Below are positions 8,576 to 18,381 of a stretch of 64,000 nt of DNA, piece after piece. The DNA is from Burkholderiaceae bacterium (GTDB lineage: Bacteria > Pseudomonadota > Gammaproteobacteria > Burkholderiales > Burkholderiaceae_C): contig JAGOPK010000002.1 in assembly GCA_017992055.1 (NCBI GenBank), positions 186,001 to 250,000 on the forward strand. Reading direction: 5' to 3'. Below the pieces are notes generated by a model. It saw nothing but the letters and a program-made list of their open reading frames with translations, was not told the origin of the DNA and did no database searches. A program made the position numbers and the translations under genes. Within the stretch, counting starts at the first letter, position 1, and the number at the start of each line of letters is the position of its first letter.

Positions 8576-11296
8576 ATGCTGCGTGAAGGACCCGCCACCG
8601 CCATCCACCGCGAGGACTACACCGCCCCCGCGTTCTGGATCCGCTCGGTCGAGCTGACGTTCGACCTCGACCCTGCCAAGACCATCGTCGCCAGCAAGCT
8701 GGCCATCGAGCGCAATCCGCAGGCCGCGCCCGGCCAGCCGCTGATCCTCAACGGCGAGGAGCTGACCCTGCTGCGCTGCCTGGCCGATGGCGAGAGCCTG
8801 AGCTTCCGCCACGACGACGGGGCCCTGGTGATCGACCAGCCGCCGGCCAAGGACCGCTTCACGCTCGAGATCCGCAACACCTGCGCGCCCGACAAGAACA
8901 GCCAGCTGTCGGGCCTGTACACCTCGGGCGGCAGCTTCTACACCCAGTGCGAGGCCGAGGGCTTCCGCCGCATCACCTACTTCCTGGACCGGCCGGACGT
9001 GATGGCCACGTTCACGGTGACGCTGCGCGCGTCCAAGGCCAAGTACCCGGTGCTGCTGAGCAACGGCAACCTGGTCGAACAGGGCGAACTGGACAACGGC
9101 CGCCACTATGCCAAGTGGCACGACCCCTTTCCCAAGCCCAGTTACCTGTTCGCCCTGGTGGCCGCCGACCTGGTGTGCCGCGAGCAGAAGATCGTGGCCC
9201 GTTCGGGCAAGGAGCATCTGCTGCAGGTCTATGTGCGGCGCGGCGACCTGGGCAAGACCGAACATGCGATGGCCTCGCTGATGGCCAGCGTGGCCTGGGA
9301 CGAGGCCCGCTTCGGCCTGCCGCTGGATCTGGAGCGCTTCATGATCGTCGCGGTCAGCGACTTCAACATGGGCGCGATGGAGAACAAGGGCCTCAACATC
9401 TTCAACACCAAGTACGTGCTGGCCAGCCCTGCCACCGCCACCGATGCCGACTTTGCCGGCATCGAGAGCGTGGTCGGCCACGAGTACTTCCACAACTGGA
9501 CCGGCAACCGCATCACCTGCCGCGACTGGTTCCAGCTCAGCCTGAAAGAAGGCCTGACCGTCTATCGCGACCAGGAGTTCTCGATGGACATGGCCGGCTC
9601 GCCGTCGGCCCGTGCGGTCAAGCGCATCGACGATGTGCGCAGCCTGCGCGCCGTGCAGTTCCCCGAGGACGCCGGGCCGATGGCCCATCCGGTGCGGCCC
9701 GACAGCTACCTCGAGATCAACAACTTCTACACCCCCACGGTCTACGAGAAGGGTGCGGAGGTGGTGCGCATGATGGCCACGCTGGTGGGCCGCGAGGGCT
9801 TTCGCGCCGGCATGGACCTGTACTTCCAGCGCCATGACGGCCAGGCCGTGACCTGCGACGACTTCGCCCAGGCGATTGCCGATGCCAACCCGGGCAGCGA
9901 GCTGGCCACGCGGCTGGAGACCTTCAAGCGCTGGTATGGCCAGGCCGGCACGCCGCGCCTGGTGGCCCGCGGCCTGTACGACGGCGCCAGTCGGCGCTAC
10001 ACGCTGACGCTGTCGCAGAGCGCCCTGCCCTCGCCGGGCCAGCCCGACAAGCAGCCCTGTGTGCTGCCAGTGCGCATGGGCCTGCTGTCGGCCGAAGGCC
10101 AGCCGCTGCCGCTGCGTCTGCTGGGCGAAGCCCAGGCCCAGGGCACCGAGCGTGTGCTGGTGCTGGACCAGGCCGAGCAGCACTTCGTGTTCGAGGATCT
10201 GGACGCGCCGCCGGTGCCCTCGCTGCTGCGTGGCTTCTCGGCGCCGGTGCTGCTGGACAGCGGCCTGTTCGACGGCGCGCTGATCACCCTGCTGCGCCAC
10301 GACAGCGATGCCTTCAATCGCTGGGAGGCCGGCCAGCAACTGTTCACCGAGCGCCTGCTGGCCGCCCTGCCCGGTGACCAGGACCTGGCGCCGCTGGACG
10401 AGCCGCTGGTCGACGCGCTGCGCAGCCTGCTGCGCGACCCCGCGCTGGACGCGGCCTTCAAGGAGCAGGTGCTGAGCCTGCCGCCCGAGGGCGTGCTGGC
10501 CGAGATCGTGGCAGGCCGCGGCCTGGCGGTCGATCCGCAGCGCATCCATCGCCTGCGCGAGCAGCTGCGCCTGCAGCTGGCGCAGCGCCTGCACGCCGAC
10601 TGGGTGTGGGCCTGGGAAGCGCACCAGGTGCGCGAAGGCTACCGCCCCGACGCCGACCAGTCGGGCCGCCGTGCGCTGGCCAACCTGGCGCTGAGCCTGC
10701 TGGTGCTGGCCGCGGTGGCCGATGGCGATGCCGTGTGGCCGGGCCGCGCCTACCAGCGCGCCAAGGACGCCGGCAACATGAGCGACCGCCATGCCGCGGT
10801 CGCAGCCCTGGTCGATGCCCAGTCGCCGCTGGCCGAAGGCGCGCTGCAGCGCTTCCACCAGCTGGCCAATGGCGACGAACTGGTGCTGGACAAGTGGTTT
10901 GCACTGCAGGGCCGCGCCAGCGAGCCGCTGCAGCCCGGCGCCGGCCCCAGCGGCCTGCAGCGCGTGAAGGCGCTGATGCTGCACCCGGACTTCTCGCTGA
11001 AGAACCCCAACCGCATGCGCAGCCTGATCGGCAGCTACTGCCGCGAGAATCCGGCCGCCTTCCACCGCGCCGATGCCGCCGGCTATGTGTTCTGGGCCGA
11101 CCGGGTGCTGGAGCTGGACGCCATCAACCCGCAGATCGCCGCACGCATGGCGCGTGCGCTGGACCGCTGGCGCGCCCTGGCCCAGCCCTACCGCGACGCC
11201 GCCCGCGCAGCCGTGGCCCGCGTCGCCGCATCGACCCGTCTGTCGGACGATGTGCGCGAGATCGTCACCAAGGCCCTGGAGGAGCCTCAAGCATGA
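8576..11296 (+). CDS. pepN: Aminopeptidase N (M1 family)
   Basis: A 906-residue cytoplasmic zinc aminopeptidase that trims N-terminal residues from peptides. The exopeptidase motif GAMEN is at about 266-270. The zinc site HEYFH is at 302-306, with the third ligand glutamate near 325 in [15 protein letters not shown], the spacing of E. coli PepN. The protein also has the N-terminal beta domain ([19 protein letters not shown]) and a full C-terminal helical region. GAGG-like bases lie eight nucleotides before the ATG. The stop overlaps the fbp start by four bases (ATGA), so the two are co-translated. Confidence 0.97.
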   Translation: MLREGPATAIHREDYTAPAFWIRSVELTFDLDPAKTIVASKLAIERNPQAAPGQPLILNGEELTLLRCLADGESLSFRHDDGALVIDQPPAKDRFTLEIRNTCAPDKNSQLSGLYTSGGSFYTQCEAEGFRRITYFLDRPDVMATFTVTLRASKAKYPVLLSNGNLVEQGELDNGRHYAKWHDPFPKPSYLFALVAADLVCREQKIVARSGKEHLLQVYVRRGDLGKTEHAMASLMASVAWDEARFGLPLDLERFMIVAVSDFNMGAMENKGLNIFNTKYVLASPATATDADFAGIESVVGHEYFHNWTGNRITCRDWFQLSLKEGLTVYRDQEFSMDMAGSPSARAVKRIDDVRSLRAVQFPEDAGPMAHPVRPDSYLEINNFYTPTVYEKGAEVVRMMATLVGREGFRAGMDLYFQRHDGQAVTCDDFAQAIADANPGSELATRLETFKRWYGQAGTPRLVARGLYDGASRRYTLTLSQSALPSPGQPDKQPCVLPVRMGLLSAEGQPLPLRLLGEAQAQGTERVLVLDQAEQHFVFEDLDAPPVPSLLRGFSAPVLLDSGLFDGALITLLRHDSDAFNRWEAGQQLFTERLLAALPGDQDLAPLDEPLVDALRSLLRDPALDAAFKEQVLSLPPEGVLAEIVAGRGLAVDPQRIHRLREQLRLQLAQRLHADWVWAWEAHQVREGYRPDADQSGRRALANLALSLLVLAAVADGDAVWPGRAYQRAKDAGNMSDRHAAVAALVDAQSPLAEGALQRFHQLANGDELVLDKWFALQGRASEPLQPGAGPSGLQRVKALMLHPDFSLKNPNRMRSLIGSYCRENPAAFHRADAAGYVFWADRVLELDAINPQIAARMARALDRWRALAQPYRDAARAAVARVAASTRLSDDVREIVTKALEEPQA

Positions 11297-12315
11297 GCAG
11301 CAGCAAGAAGATCAGCCTGACCCAGTACCTGGTCGAGCAGCAGCGCGACCGCGGCCAGCTGCCGCCGCCGCTGCGCCTGCTGCTGGAGACCGTGGCCCGC
11401 GCCTGCAAGCGCATCGCGATCTCGGTCAACAAGGGCGCGCTGGGCGATGTGCTGGGCACGGCCGACACCGAGAACGTGCAGGGCGAGGTGCAGAAGAAGC
11501 TGGACGTCATCGCCAACGAGGTGCTGATCGAGGCCAATGTCTGGGGCGGCCACCTGGCGGCCATGGCCAGCGAGGAGATGGACACCATCTCGCTGGTGCC
11601 CGACCGCTATCCCCAGGGCGAGTACCTGCTGCTGTTCGATCCGCTGGACGGCAGCAGCAACATCGATGTCAATGTCTCCATCGGCACCATCTTCTCGGTG
11701 CTGCGCAAGGTCACCAACCACCGCGGTGTCGACGAGAGCGATTTCCTGCAGCCGGGCAAGCAGCAGGTGGCGGCCGGCTACTGTGTCTACGGGCCGCAGA
11801 CCACGCTGGTGCTGACCGTGGGCGACGGCGTCGTGATGTTCACGCTGGACCGCGAGACCGGCTCGTGGGTGCTGACCGACAGCGAGGTGCAGATCCCGGC
11901 CGACACCAAGGAGTTCGCGATCAACATGTCGAACATGCGCCACTGGGCTCCGCCGGTGAAGCGCTACATCGACGAGTGCCTGGCCGGCAAGGAAGGCCCG
12001 CGCGGCAAGGACTTCAACATGCGCTGGGTGGCCAGCATGGTGGCCGACGTGCACCGCATCCTGACCCGCGGCGGCATCTTCATGTACCCCTGGGACCAGC
12101 GCGAGCCCAACAAGCCCGGCAAGCTGCGCCTGATGTATGAGGCCAACCCGATGGCCTTCCTGGTCGAGCAGGCCGGCGGTGCGGCCACCAACGGCCAGCA
12201 GCGCATCCTGGACATCGCGCCGAGCAAGCTGCACGAGCGCGTCAGCGTGGTGCTGGGCTCGAAGAACGAGGTGGAGCGGGTGACCGGCTACCACCGCGAG
12301 GTGGCGGCGGGCTGA
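11293..12315 (+). CDS. fbp: Fructose-1,6-bisphosphatase, class I
   Basis: A 340-residue enzyme that hydrolyses fructose 1,6-bisphosphate to fructose 6-phosphate in gluconeogenesis and, where present, the Calvin cycle. Metal and substrate motifs are ASEEMD, the [22 protein letters not shown] signature (positions about 116-137), RYIDECL, and [20 protein letters not shown] near the C-terminus. The ATG at 11293 is inside the pepN stop and is preceded by GGAGGAG. A strong intrinsic terminator follows at 12358, making pepN-fbp the probable end of a transcript. Confidence 0.97.
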   Translation: MSSSKKISLTQYLVEQQRDRGQLPPPLRLLLETVARACKRIAISVNKGALGDVLGTADTENVQGEVQKKLDVIANEVLIEANVWGGHLAAMASEEMDTISLVPDRYPQGEYLLLFDPLDGSSNIDVNVSIGTIFSVLRKVTNHRGVDESDFLQPGKQQVAAGYCVYGPQTTLVLTVGDGVVMFTLDRETGSWVLTDSEVQIPADTKEFAINMSNMRHWAPPVKRYIDECLAGKEGPRGKDFNMRWVASMVADVHRILTRGGIFMYPWDQREPNKPGKLRLMYEANPMAFLVEQAGGAATNGQQRILDIAPSKLHERVSVVLGSKNEVERVTGYHREVAAG

Positions 12316-12357
12316 GCCCCGGACGCCGGCTGGACCGGCGCCGACCACCACCGCACC

Positions 12358-12385
12358 AGGGGCCCGCGCGGGCCCCTGCTCTTTT
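12358..12385 (+). terminator. Rho-independent terminator after fbp
   Basis: AGGGGCCC-GCGC-GGGCCCCT forms a perfect 8-bp stem with a four-base loop. It is followed by GCTCTTTT, 43 bases past the fbp stop. Confidence 0.88.
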
Positions 12386-12461
12386 GGGCCGACCGGCAGC
12401 CTCGGTGTCGAACCAGGTGCTCGCCGTTCGTCGTGCAGGATCCCCGTGCTCAGGAGAATCC

Positions 12462-12890
12462 ATGCCCCGCTACATGATCCAGGTTCGTGCCACCGCCATG
12501 AGCGAAGCCGGCGAGTTTCCCGACGATCCCACGCTGGTGCCGCGGATGATGGCCTTCCACGATGAGATGGCCAAGGCCGGCGTGCTGGTCGATGGCGCCG
12601 GCCTGATGCCCAGCAGCCAGGGCTTTCGCGTCGAGTACGACGCCACGGGCCGGGCCAGCGTCACCGACGGACCCTTCGCCGAAACCAAGGAGTTGATTGC
12701 CGGCTATACGCTGATCGACGTGGCCTCGCGTGAGCAAGCCCTGGCCTGGGCGCGGCGGTTTCCGGCGCCCTTCCCGGGGCTGGCCTGCTGCATCGAAGTG
12801 CGTCCGCTGATGGGCGGCATCGACCTGCCGCTCGAGGACGCCGAGCGCCTGATCCGCGAGCAGCTCGCGGCCATCCGGCGCGGAGGATGA
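12462..12890 (+). CDS. YCII/DGPF-domain protein
   Basis: A 142-residue protein of the YCII-related family, recognised from the N-terminal MPRYMIQVRAT strand, the central TDGPFAETKELIAGY motif that names the DGPF group, and the following ALAWARRFP helix. Members adopt a dimeric ferredoxin-like alpha-beta fold. Some are encoded beside ECF sigma factors, but none is seen here. Its biochemical role is unknown. The ATG has a good AGGAG seven bases upstream. It stands alone between the fbp terminator and a convergent SDR gene. Confidence 0.8.
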   Translation: MPRYMIQVRATAMSEAGEFPDDPTLVPRMMAFHDEMAKAGVLVDGAGLMPSSQGFRVEYDATGRASVTDGPFAETKELIAGYTLIDVASREQALAWARRFPAPFPGLACCIEVRPLMGGIDLPLEDAERLIREQLAAIRRGG

Positions 12891-12894
12891 CGGC

Positions 12895-12909
12895 GCGGGC
12901 TCGGCCCGC
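12895..12909. terminator. Short GC hairpin between convergent genes
   Basis: GCGGGC-TCG-GCCCGC is a perfect 6-bp stem with a three-base loop. It fills the 19-base gap between the stops of the YCII-type gene and the opposing SDR gene. No U-tract accompanies it, so a terminator role is only suggested by position. Confidence 0.35.
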
Positions 12910-13836
12910 TCAGCCGCGCAACTGCGCCATCAGCTGCACGCGCAACTCGGGCCGCTCGTGGAAGGGATCGGTGGGGTTGCGGCCCTGCAGCACGTCTTCC
13001 AGCCGGGTCTGCACGCCGCCCAGAGCCCTGGGGTGGCTGTAGATGTAGAACTGGTTCTCGCGCAGCGCCGCAAACACCTTGGCCGCCACGTCCGCGGCGC
13101 TGACCTTGCCGCTGCCCACGGCCTTGTCGCTCATGGCCTGGGCGATCAGCTGGCTCTTGCTGGGCCCGCCCTCGTTGGCCATGTCCTGCGGGCGGTTGCG
13201 CTCGCTCTTGTGGATGCCGGTGGGCACGAAGTACGGGCACAGCACATGGGCATGGACCTGGTCGGACACCAGGCCCAGATCCTGGTACAGCGTCTCGCTG
13301 AGCGTCACCACCGCATGCTTGCTGACGTTGTAGATGCCCATGTTGGGCGGGCTCAGCAGGCCGGCCATCGAGGCGGTGTTGACGATGTGGCCTTCGTAGG
13401 CCGGGTCGGCGGCGGCCGCGGCCAGCATCATCGGCGTGAACAGGCGCACGCCATGCACCACGCCCCAGAGGTTGACGCCCAGGGTCCACTCCCAGTCCTT
13501 GACCGAGTGCTCCCAGACCAGGCCACCGGTGGCGATGCCGGCGTTGTTGAAGACGAAGTGCGGCGCACCAAACTCACGCTGCACCGTGGCCGCCAGCGCC
13601 TCCATGGCGGCAGCGCTGGACACGTCGACCCGCTGAGCCAGCACCCGCCCGCCACCCGCCTCGAGATGGGGCGCGGCCAGCGCGGCGATCTCGGCCTGCG
13701 CCACGGCCAGCGCATCGGCTTGCACATCCACCAGCACCACGTTCATGCCCTCGCGGGCGGCAATGCGCGCGCACTCCAGGCCGAAGCCCGAGGCGCCACC
13801 GGTGAGCACCGCGGTGCGGCCCTTGAAGTCCTTCAT
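12910..13836 (-). CDS. SDR family oxidoreductase
   Basis: A 308-residue short-chain dehydrogenase/reductase. The N-terminal cofactor-binding TGGASGFG and the NNAG motif (FVFNNAGIATGG) are present. The catalytic serine lies in VNTASMAGL, followed by YNVSKHA with the Tyr-x-x-x-Lys pair. The C-terminal 60 residues extend beyond the classical 250-residue core, as in several Burkholderiales SDRs of lipid metabolism. The substrate is not deducible. The start at 13836 has AAGGAG upstream and overlaps the GST stop by four bases, placing it last in the long minus-strand series. Confidence 0.87.
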   Translation of the reverse strand: MKDFKGRTAVLTGGASGFGLECARIAAREGMNVVLVDVQADALAVAQAEIAALAAPHLEAGGGRVLAQRVDVSSAAAMEALAATVQREFGAPHFVFNNAGIATGGLVWEHSVKDWEWTLGVNLWGVVHGVRLFTPMMLAAAAADPAYEGHIVNTASMAGLLSPPNMGIYNVSKHAVVTLSETLYQDLGLVSDQVHAHVLCPYFVPTGIHKSERNRPQDMANEGGPSKSQLIAQAMSDKAVGSGKVSAADVAAKVFAALRENQFYIYSHPRALGGVQTRLEDVLQGRNPTDPFHERPELRVQLMAQLRG

Positions 13837-14780
13837 GCCTTGTTCTCCTTGCGGATCTGGAACCCCGAACGGGGGAAATGCACCTGCACCGTGCCGGCGC
13901 GCGGGTCGTCGCGGCGGATCACCACCTCGTGGTCGTCCAGGCCCACCAGCAGGCCCGGGCTGGGGTCCTGGCCATAGTCGGTGGCCGCCACGCTGACCGG
14001 CTCGCCCGCCTCCAGGCCCTGGCCAGCGGCCACCGCCACAGTGGCGTGGCGACCGGCGGCCGAAGCCGCGGCGGCCACCGCCACGGCCTCGGCGCTGTCC
14101 ATCGGCTGGCTGCGGCCATGGCCGAGAGCCAGCACGCGGTCCAGCCAGGCGTTCAGCGCCGGATACGGCGCCAGCACCTCGGCCACGGGCCCGGCCTGGC
14201 GGATGAACCACAGCTGGTGGGCCACGGCAAAGTCGGCAATCGACACGTCGCTGCCCAGCAGCCAGGCATCGGCCGACGCGGCCTGCTGCAACTGGGCTTC
14301 CAGGGCTGGCAGCGCGGCGTTCAAGGCGGCCAGGGCATCGGACAGCGAAGGCCGGGCCATGCCCTGGGTGAAGGCCGCACGGTCGCTGCGGAAGGCCTTC
14401 ACCGTCTCGGGCGACGGATTGCGCAGCAGGGCCGCGGCGCCGGCCGGCTGCATGGCCACCGTGGCCACCGGCCAGAACAGCAGCCGGTCGGCCCATTGCG
14501 CCAGCGCCGCGGCCAGCGGTGCGCTGGCCGGGTACAGGCTGGGCATGGGCTGGCGCGACTCCAGCACGCGGGCGATCAGCGCGGTGTCGCAATAGATGTC
14601 GGCACCGATCTGCAGCAGCGGCGTCTTGCGGTAGCCGCCGGTCAGCGCGAGCACATCGGGCTTGGGCATCACCGCCGGGATGATCACCGAGCGCCAGGCC
14701 AGGCCCTTGGCGCCCAGCATCAGCCGCGCCTTCTCGGCAAACGGCGACATCGGGTAGTGGTGCAGGATCAGCTCGTCCAT
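13833..14780 (-). CDS. Glutathione S-transferase family protein with C-terminal extension
   Basis: Residues 1-218 form a GST: the thioredoxin-like N-domain starts ELILHHYPMSPFAEKARLML with a serine/tyrosine active-site region, followed by the cis-proline turn KTPLL and the substrate-proximal DTALIARVLE. The all-helical C-domain contains GSDVSIADFAVAHQL, the N-capping box of the fold. An extra 95 residues, about 225-315, are strand-rich (ATVAVAAGQGLEAGEPVSVAATDYG, then GLLVGLDDHEVVIRRDD) and are not part of canonical 200-230-residue GSTs. It overlaps the downstream SDR start by four bases, so the two may act together. The substrate is unknown. Confidence 0.85.
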   Translation of the reverse strand: MDELILHHYPMSPFAEKARLMLGAKGLAWRSVIIPAVMPKPDVLALTGGYRKTPLLQIGADIYCDTALIARVLESRQPMPSLYPASAPLAAALAQWADRLLFWPVATVAMQPAGAAALLRNPSPETVKAFRSDRAAFTQGMARPSLSDALAALNAALPALEAQLQQAASADAWLLGSDVSIADFAVAHQLWFIRQAGPVAEVLAPYPALNAWLDRVLALGHGRSQPMDSAEAVAVAAAASAAGRHATVAVAAGQGLEAGEPVSVAATDYGQDPSPGLLVGLDDHEVVIRRDDPRAGTVQVHFPRSGFQIRKENKA

Positions 14781-14789
14781 GGCGGCTCC

Positions 14790-16454
14790 TCAGTGCAGTT
14801 GTGCGCGGGCGATGATGGCGTCCAGGTCGCAGCCCGAAGGCAGCGCGCCGAACACGTCGCAGCCCTCGGCCAGGCGGCCGGCGCAGAAGGCCTGGAACAC
14901 CGCGTCGCTGCTGTGCTGGCGCAGCAGGCCGGCCTGCAGCACCAGGGCGGTGTCGCGGGCCAGGCGGCGGGCGCGGGCTTCATCGATGCCACCGTCCAGG
15001 CCGTCCAGCACCCGCGCCAGCGCGGCATCGAGTGCCGGATGTGCGCCCCGGGCTGGCGCCATCTCGTGCGCCAGGGCCTGGGCCACCGGGCCGCTGCGCA
15101 GCGCGCGCAGCAGGTCCAGCGCCATGATGTTGCCGGCGCCCTCCCAGATCGAGTTCAGCGGCATCTCGCGGTAGATGCGCGCCATCGTGCCCTCGCCGCC
15201 TTCTTCGACATAGCCGTTGCCGCCCAGGCATTCCATGGCCTCTTGCGCAAAGGCGCTGCCACGCTTGCAGATCCAGAACTTGGCGATCGGCGTCAGCACC
15301 CGGCCGATCAGCTTCTCGTGGCCGCTGGCGTCGGTGTTGTGCTCCGCGGTATCCACCGCCCGCGCCAGGCGCAGCGCCAGCGCGGTGGCGGCCTCGCTTT
15401 CCAGCGCCAGGTCGGCCAGCACGTTCTTCATCATCGGCTGCTCGACCAGGCGCTTGCCAAAGGCCGCGCGCTGGGCCGTGTGGTGCAGCGCGATGGACAG
15501 CGCCTGGCGCATCAGGCCGGCCGTGCCGAGTGCGCAGTCCAGCCGCGTCAGCACGCCCATGGCCAGGATCTGCGGGATGCCGCGGCCCTCGTCGCCGACG
15601 CGCCAGCCGATGGCCTCGTGGAACTCGACCTCGCTGCTGGCATTGGCATGGTTGCCCAGCTTGTCCTTGAGCCGCTGCACGCGGATGTTGTTCAGGCCTT
15701 CGCCCAGCCAGGCCGGCAGCCAGCGTGGCACGAAGAAGCAGGAGAGCCCGGCCGGCGTCTGCGCCAGCACCAGGTGGGCATCGCACATCGGCGCCGAGAA
15801 GAACCACTTGTGGCCGGTGATGCGGTAGCGCTGGCCCCAGGCATCCTCGCCATCGGGCCGGGCCTCGGTGGTGTTGGCGCGCACGTCCGAGCCGCCCTGC
15901 TTCTCGGTCATGCCCATGCCCATGGTCAGGCCGGTCTTGCGGTCAAACGGCAGGAAGCGCTCGTCGTAGCGCGTGCTGGCCAGGCCCGGGCCCCAGGCGG
16001 CCTGCAGCGCCGGGTTGTCGCGCAGCGCGCCGCCCACCGCATAGGTCATCGAGATCGGGCACAGCATGCTGGGCTCGGCCTCGGTGAACAGCATGAAGGC
16101 CGCGGCCCGCGCCACATGGCCGCCCGGGCCCTGCGTCCACGGCGTGCCATGCAGGCCATGGCGCATCGCGGCCTCCATCAGCGCGTGATAGCTGGGGTGG
16201 AACTCCACCTCGTCGATGCGCCGGCCCAGGCGGTCGTGCGTGTGCAGCACCGGCATGTGGAGGTTGGCCAGGCGCGCATGGCGCTGCATCGCGGCCGAGC
16301 CGACCTCGGCGCCCAGGGTCGTGAAGCGCGCCTCGTCATAACCCGGCAGATTGAAGGCCAGCGCATCGCGCAGTGCCCGGTTGCCGCTGAACAGGTTGGC
16401 GTCCGCCAGGGGCTCGGCCTGGTTGAACACCTGGTGGGTGATCACAGTGCTCAT
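14790..16454 (-). CDS. aidB: AidB-like acyl-CoA dehydrogenase family flavoprotein
   Basis: A 554-residue protein that lines up with E. coli AidB along its whole length: an N-terminal THQVFNQAEPLADANLF, then FHPSYHALMEAA, the flavin segment GMGMTEKQGGSDVRANTT, GHKWFFSAP, RLKDKLGNHANASSEVEF, and YREMPLNSIWEGAGNIMALD. AidB binds FAD and DNA and belongs to the adaptive response to alkylating agents in enterobacteria, with weak isovaleryl-CoA dehydrogenase activity reported. In this context a catabolic role cannot be excluded. I chose ATG 16454 because GGAGGG lies seven bases upstream; an ATG 15 bases earlier would include that site. The GNAT stop overlaps its start by one base. Confidence 0.88.
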   Translation of the reverse strand: MSTVITHQVFNQAEPLADANLFSGNRALRDALAFNLPGYDEARFTTLGAEVGSAAMQRHARLANLHMPVLHTHDRLGRRIDEVEFHPSYHALMEAAMRHGLHGTPWTQGPGGHVARAAAFMLFTEAEPSMLCPISMTYAVGGALRDNPALQAAWGPGLASTRYDERFLPFDRKTGLTMGMGMTEKQGGSDVRANTTEARPDGEDAWGQRYRITGHKWFFSAPMCDAHLVLAQTPAGLSCFFVPRWLPAWLGEGLNNIRVQRLKDKLGNHANASSEVEFHEAIGWRVGDEGRGIPQILAMGVLTRLDCALGTAGLMRQALSIALHHTAQRAAFGKRLVEQPMMKNVLADLALESEAATALALRLARAVDTAEHNTDASGHEKLIGRVLTPIAKFWICKRGSAFAQEAMECLGGNGYVEEGGEGTMARIYREMPLNSIWEGAGNIMALDLLRALRSGPVAQALAHEMAPARGAHPALDAALARVLDGLDGGIDEARARRLARDTALVLQAGLLRQHSSDAVFQAFCAGRLAEGCDVFGALPSGCDLDAIIARAQLH

Positions 16455-16900
16455 CACGGAGCCCTCCACATCTCCAGGTGCGGGATGTTGTCTTCGAGAT
16501 AGGGTTCGCCGACGGCGGCAAAGCCGTGGCGGGCATAAAAGTGGTCCAGATGCGCCTGAGCGCTGATGCGGATGCCGCGGCCGGGCCAGGCGGCAATGCA
16601 GCGCGCCACGCCTTCGGCCACCAGCGCATGGCCCAGGCCGCTGCCACGCTGGTCCAGCGACACCACCACGCGGCCGATCGACGGCTCGGCGTACTTGAGA
16701 CGCGGATCGACCACGCGCAGATAGGCCAGCAGCGTGCCCGCGGCGTCACGCCCGAACAGATGGCCGCTGGATTGGTCCAGACCATCGGCATCCAGATAGG
16801 GCCCCTGCTCCAGGATGAACACCCGGGAACGCAAGGCCAGCATGTCGTAGACCTGCTGGCCGCTCAGGGCCTCGAAACGCTGCCAGGTCCAGCCCAGCAT
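16454..16900 (-). CDS. ElaA-type GNAT family N-acetyltransferase
   Basis: A 148-residue GNAT acetyltransferase. It opens with WQRFEALSGQQVYDMLALRSRVFILEQ, typical of the ElaA subgroup. The acetyl-CoA loop is RGSGLGHALVAEG and the terminal fold element is AQAHLDHFYARHGFAAVGEPYLEDNIPHLEM. Acceptor substrates of ElaA proteins are poorly known. The stop codon shares one base with the start of the aidB-like gene, so the two are translationally linked. Six bases separate its start from the preceding reductase stop. Confidence 0.88.
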   Translation of the reverse strand: MLGWTWQRFEALSGQQVYDMLALRSRVFILEQGPYLDADGLDQSSGHLFGRDAAGTLLAYLRVVDPRLKYAEPSIGRVVVSLDQRGSGLGHALVAEGVARCIAAWPGRGIRISAQAHLDHFYARHGFAAVGEPYLEDNIPHLEMWRAP

Positions 16901-16906
16901 GGCCGC

Positions 16907-17929
16907 TCAGATCAGCTTGACCAGCTGCTTGCCGAAGTTGCGGCCCTTCAGCAGGCCCAGAAAGGCCTCGGGCGCCGACTCCAGGCCCTGGGCCACGGTC
17001 TCGCGGTACTTGAGCTTGCCGCTGGCCACGCCGCTGGCCAGCTCTTTGAGCGCCTCGGGCCAGAACTCGCGGTGCTCACCGACGATGAAGCCCTGGATCT
17101 TCATGCGGTTGACCAGGATCAGCTGCGGCGCGGCCATCGGGATGGGCTGGCCGTCGTAGCCGCTGATCATGCCGCACAGCGCAATGCGCGAGAACGCATT
17201 GGCGCGCGACATCACCGCGTCCAGGCACATGCCGCCGACGTTCTCGAAGTAGCCGTCGATGCCGTTCGGGCAGGCCTCCTTCAGCGCCTGCGACAGGCTG
17301 CGCGCATCGGCATGGGCCTTGTAGTCGATGCAGGCGTCGAAGCCCAGCTCCTCGACCACGAAACGGCATTTCTCGGCGCCGCCGGCAATGCCCACCGCAC
17401 GCGCGCCACGCGCCTTGGCCAGCTGGCCGACCATGCTGCCCACGGCGCCACTGGCGGCCGACACCACCACGGTCTCGCCGGCCTTGGGGTTGATGATCTG
17501 CGCCAGGCCGTACCAGGCGGTGACGCCGGGCATGCCCACCGCGCCCAGGTAGGCCGACAGCGGCACCTGCGTGGTGTCCACCTTGTTCAGCACGCCGCGC
17601 TGGGTGGCGTCGACCAGGGCGTATTCCTGCCAGCCGCCCATGCCCAGCACCTTGTCGCCGGCCTTGAAAAAGTCGTTCTTCGAGGCCACCACCTCGCCCA
17701 CCGTGCCACCGATCATCACCTCGTCCAGCGGCTGGGGCTGGGCATAGCTCTTGCCATCGTTCATGCGGCCGCGCATGTACGGGTCCAGGCTCAGGTAGTG
17801 GTGGCGCACCAGCACCTGGCCTTCCGCCAATTCGGGGATGGGCTGGCTTTCGAGGCGGAAGTTGTCGGCACTGGCTTCGCCGGTGGGGCGGCTGGCCAGC
17901 ACCAGGCGGCGGTTGACGAGGGTGCTCAT
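16907..17929 (-). CDS. MDR-family NADP-dependent oxidoreductase (CurA/leukotriene B4 12-hydroxydehydrogenase type)
   Basis: A 340-residue medium-chain reductase without zinc ligands. The N-terminal VLVRHHYLSLDPYMRGRM and MIGGTVGEVV are the signature of the CurA/YncB/PTGR group, which reduces alpha,beta-unsaturated carbonyls with NADPH. The cofactor site is VVVSAASGAVGSMVGQLAK, followed by GIAGGAEKC. The C-terminus has LKYRETVAQGLESAPEAFLGLLKGRNFGK. In this cluster it may saturate an enoyl or enal intermediate (inference). Its start overlaps the thioesterase stop by four bases. Confidence 0.88.
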   Translation of the reverse strand: MSTLVNRRLVLASRPTGEASADNFRLESQPIPELAEGQVLVRHHYLSLDPYMRGRMNDGKSYAQPQPLDEVMIGGTVGEVVASKNDFFKAGDKVLGMGGWQEYALVDATQRGVLNKVDTTQVPLSAYLGAVGMPGVTAWYGLAQIINPKAGETVVVSAASGAVGSMVGQLAKARGARAVGIAGGAEKCRFVVEELGFDACIDYKAHADARSLSQALKEACPNGIDGYFENVGGMCLDAVMSRANAFSRIALCGMISGYDGQPIPMAAPQLILVNRMKIQGFIVGEHREFWPEALKELASGVASGKLKYRETVAQGLESAPEAFLGLLKGRNFGKQLVKLI

Positions 17930-18381
17930 GTGGGTTCTCCGGTGGGGGACGCGGGCCGCTGGCGGGCCAGCCCACGCAGGTACTTGAACGTGCCGCTGGC
18001 GGTGGCGCAGAGCTGGTCGCGGTCGTCGTAGAGCCGGCCTTCGCAGAAGGCCATGGTGGCCGTGGCATGCACGAGCTGGCCTTCGGCGCGCAGCCGGTGC
18101 TCGGCCGGGCGCATGAAGCTGGTCTTCATCTCCACCGTGGCCACGCCCTGGCCGTTGACATGGGCGCTGCGTGCGGCCATGGCCATGGCCACGTCCAGCA
18201 TGGTCATCAGCACGCCGCCATGGGCCACGTCCCAGGTGTTCAGGTGGCCGGCGTCCAGGTCCACGCGCAGCTCGGCCCGGCCCTCACCATAGGCATGCAG
18301 CTCCAGGCCCAGGCGGTCGACGAAGGGCACAGGCGCCGGAAACGGCAGCGGCGACGACGGTGGCCGGCTGGGCGACTTCAT
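17926..18381 (-). CDS. PaaI-type hotdog thioesterase
   Basis: A 151-residue hotdog-fold protein of the acyl-CoA thioesterase PaaI/YbgC-like group. The hotdog helix and active-site loop read HLNTWDVAHGGVLMTMLDVAMAMAA, with the HGGV motif and the following aspartate as expected. Then come VATVEMKTSFMRP and TATMAFCEGRLYD. Such enzymes hydrolyse CoA esters, often to recover CoA from stalled aryl- or acyl-CoA intermediates, which suits its place in a beta-oxidation cluster. It overlaps both neighbours by four bases (SDR upstream, MDR reductase downstream). Confidence 0.87.
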   Translation of the reverse strand: MKSPSRPPSSPLPFPAPVPFVDRLGLELHAYGEGRAELRVDLDAGHLNTWDVAHGGVLMTMLDVAMAMAARSAHVNGQGVATVEMKTSFMRPAEHRLRAEGQLVHATATMAFCEGRLYDDRDQLCATASGTFKYLRGLARQRPASPTGEPT

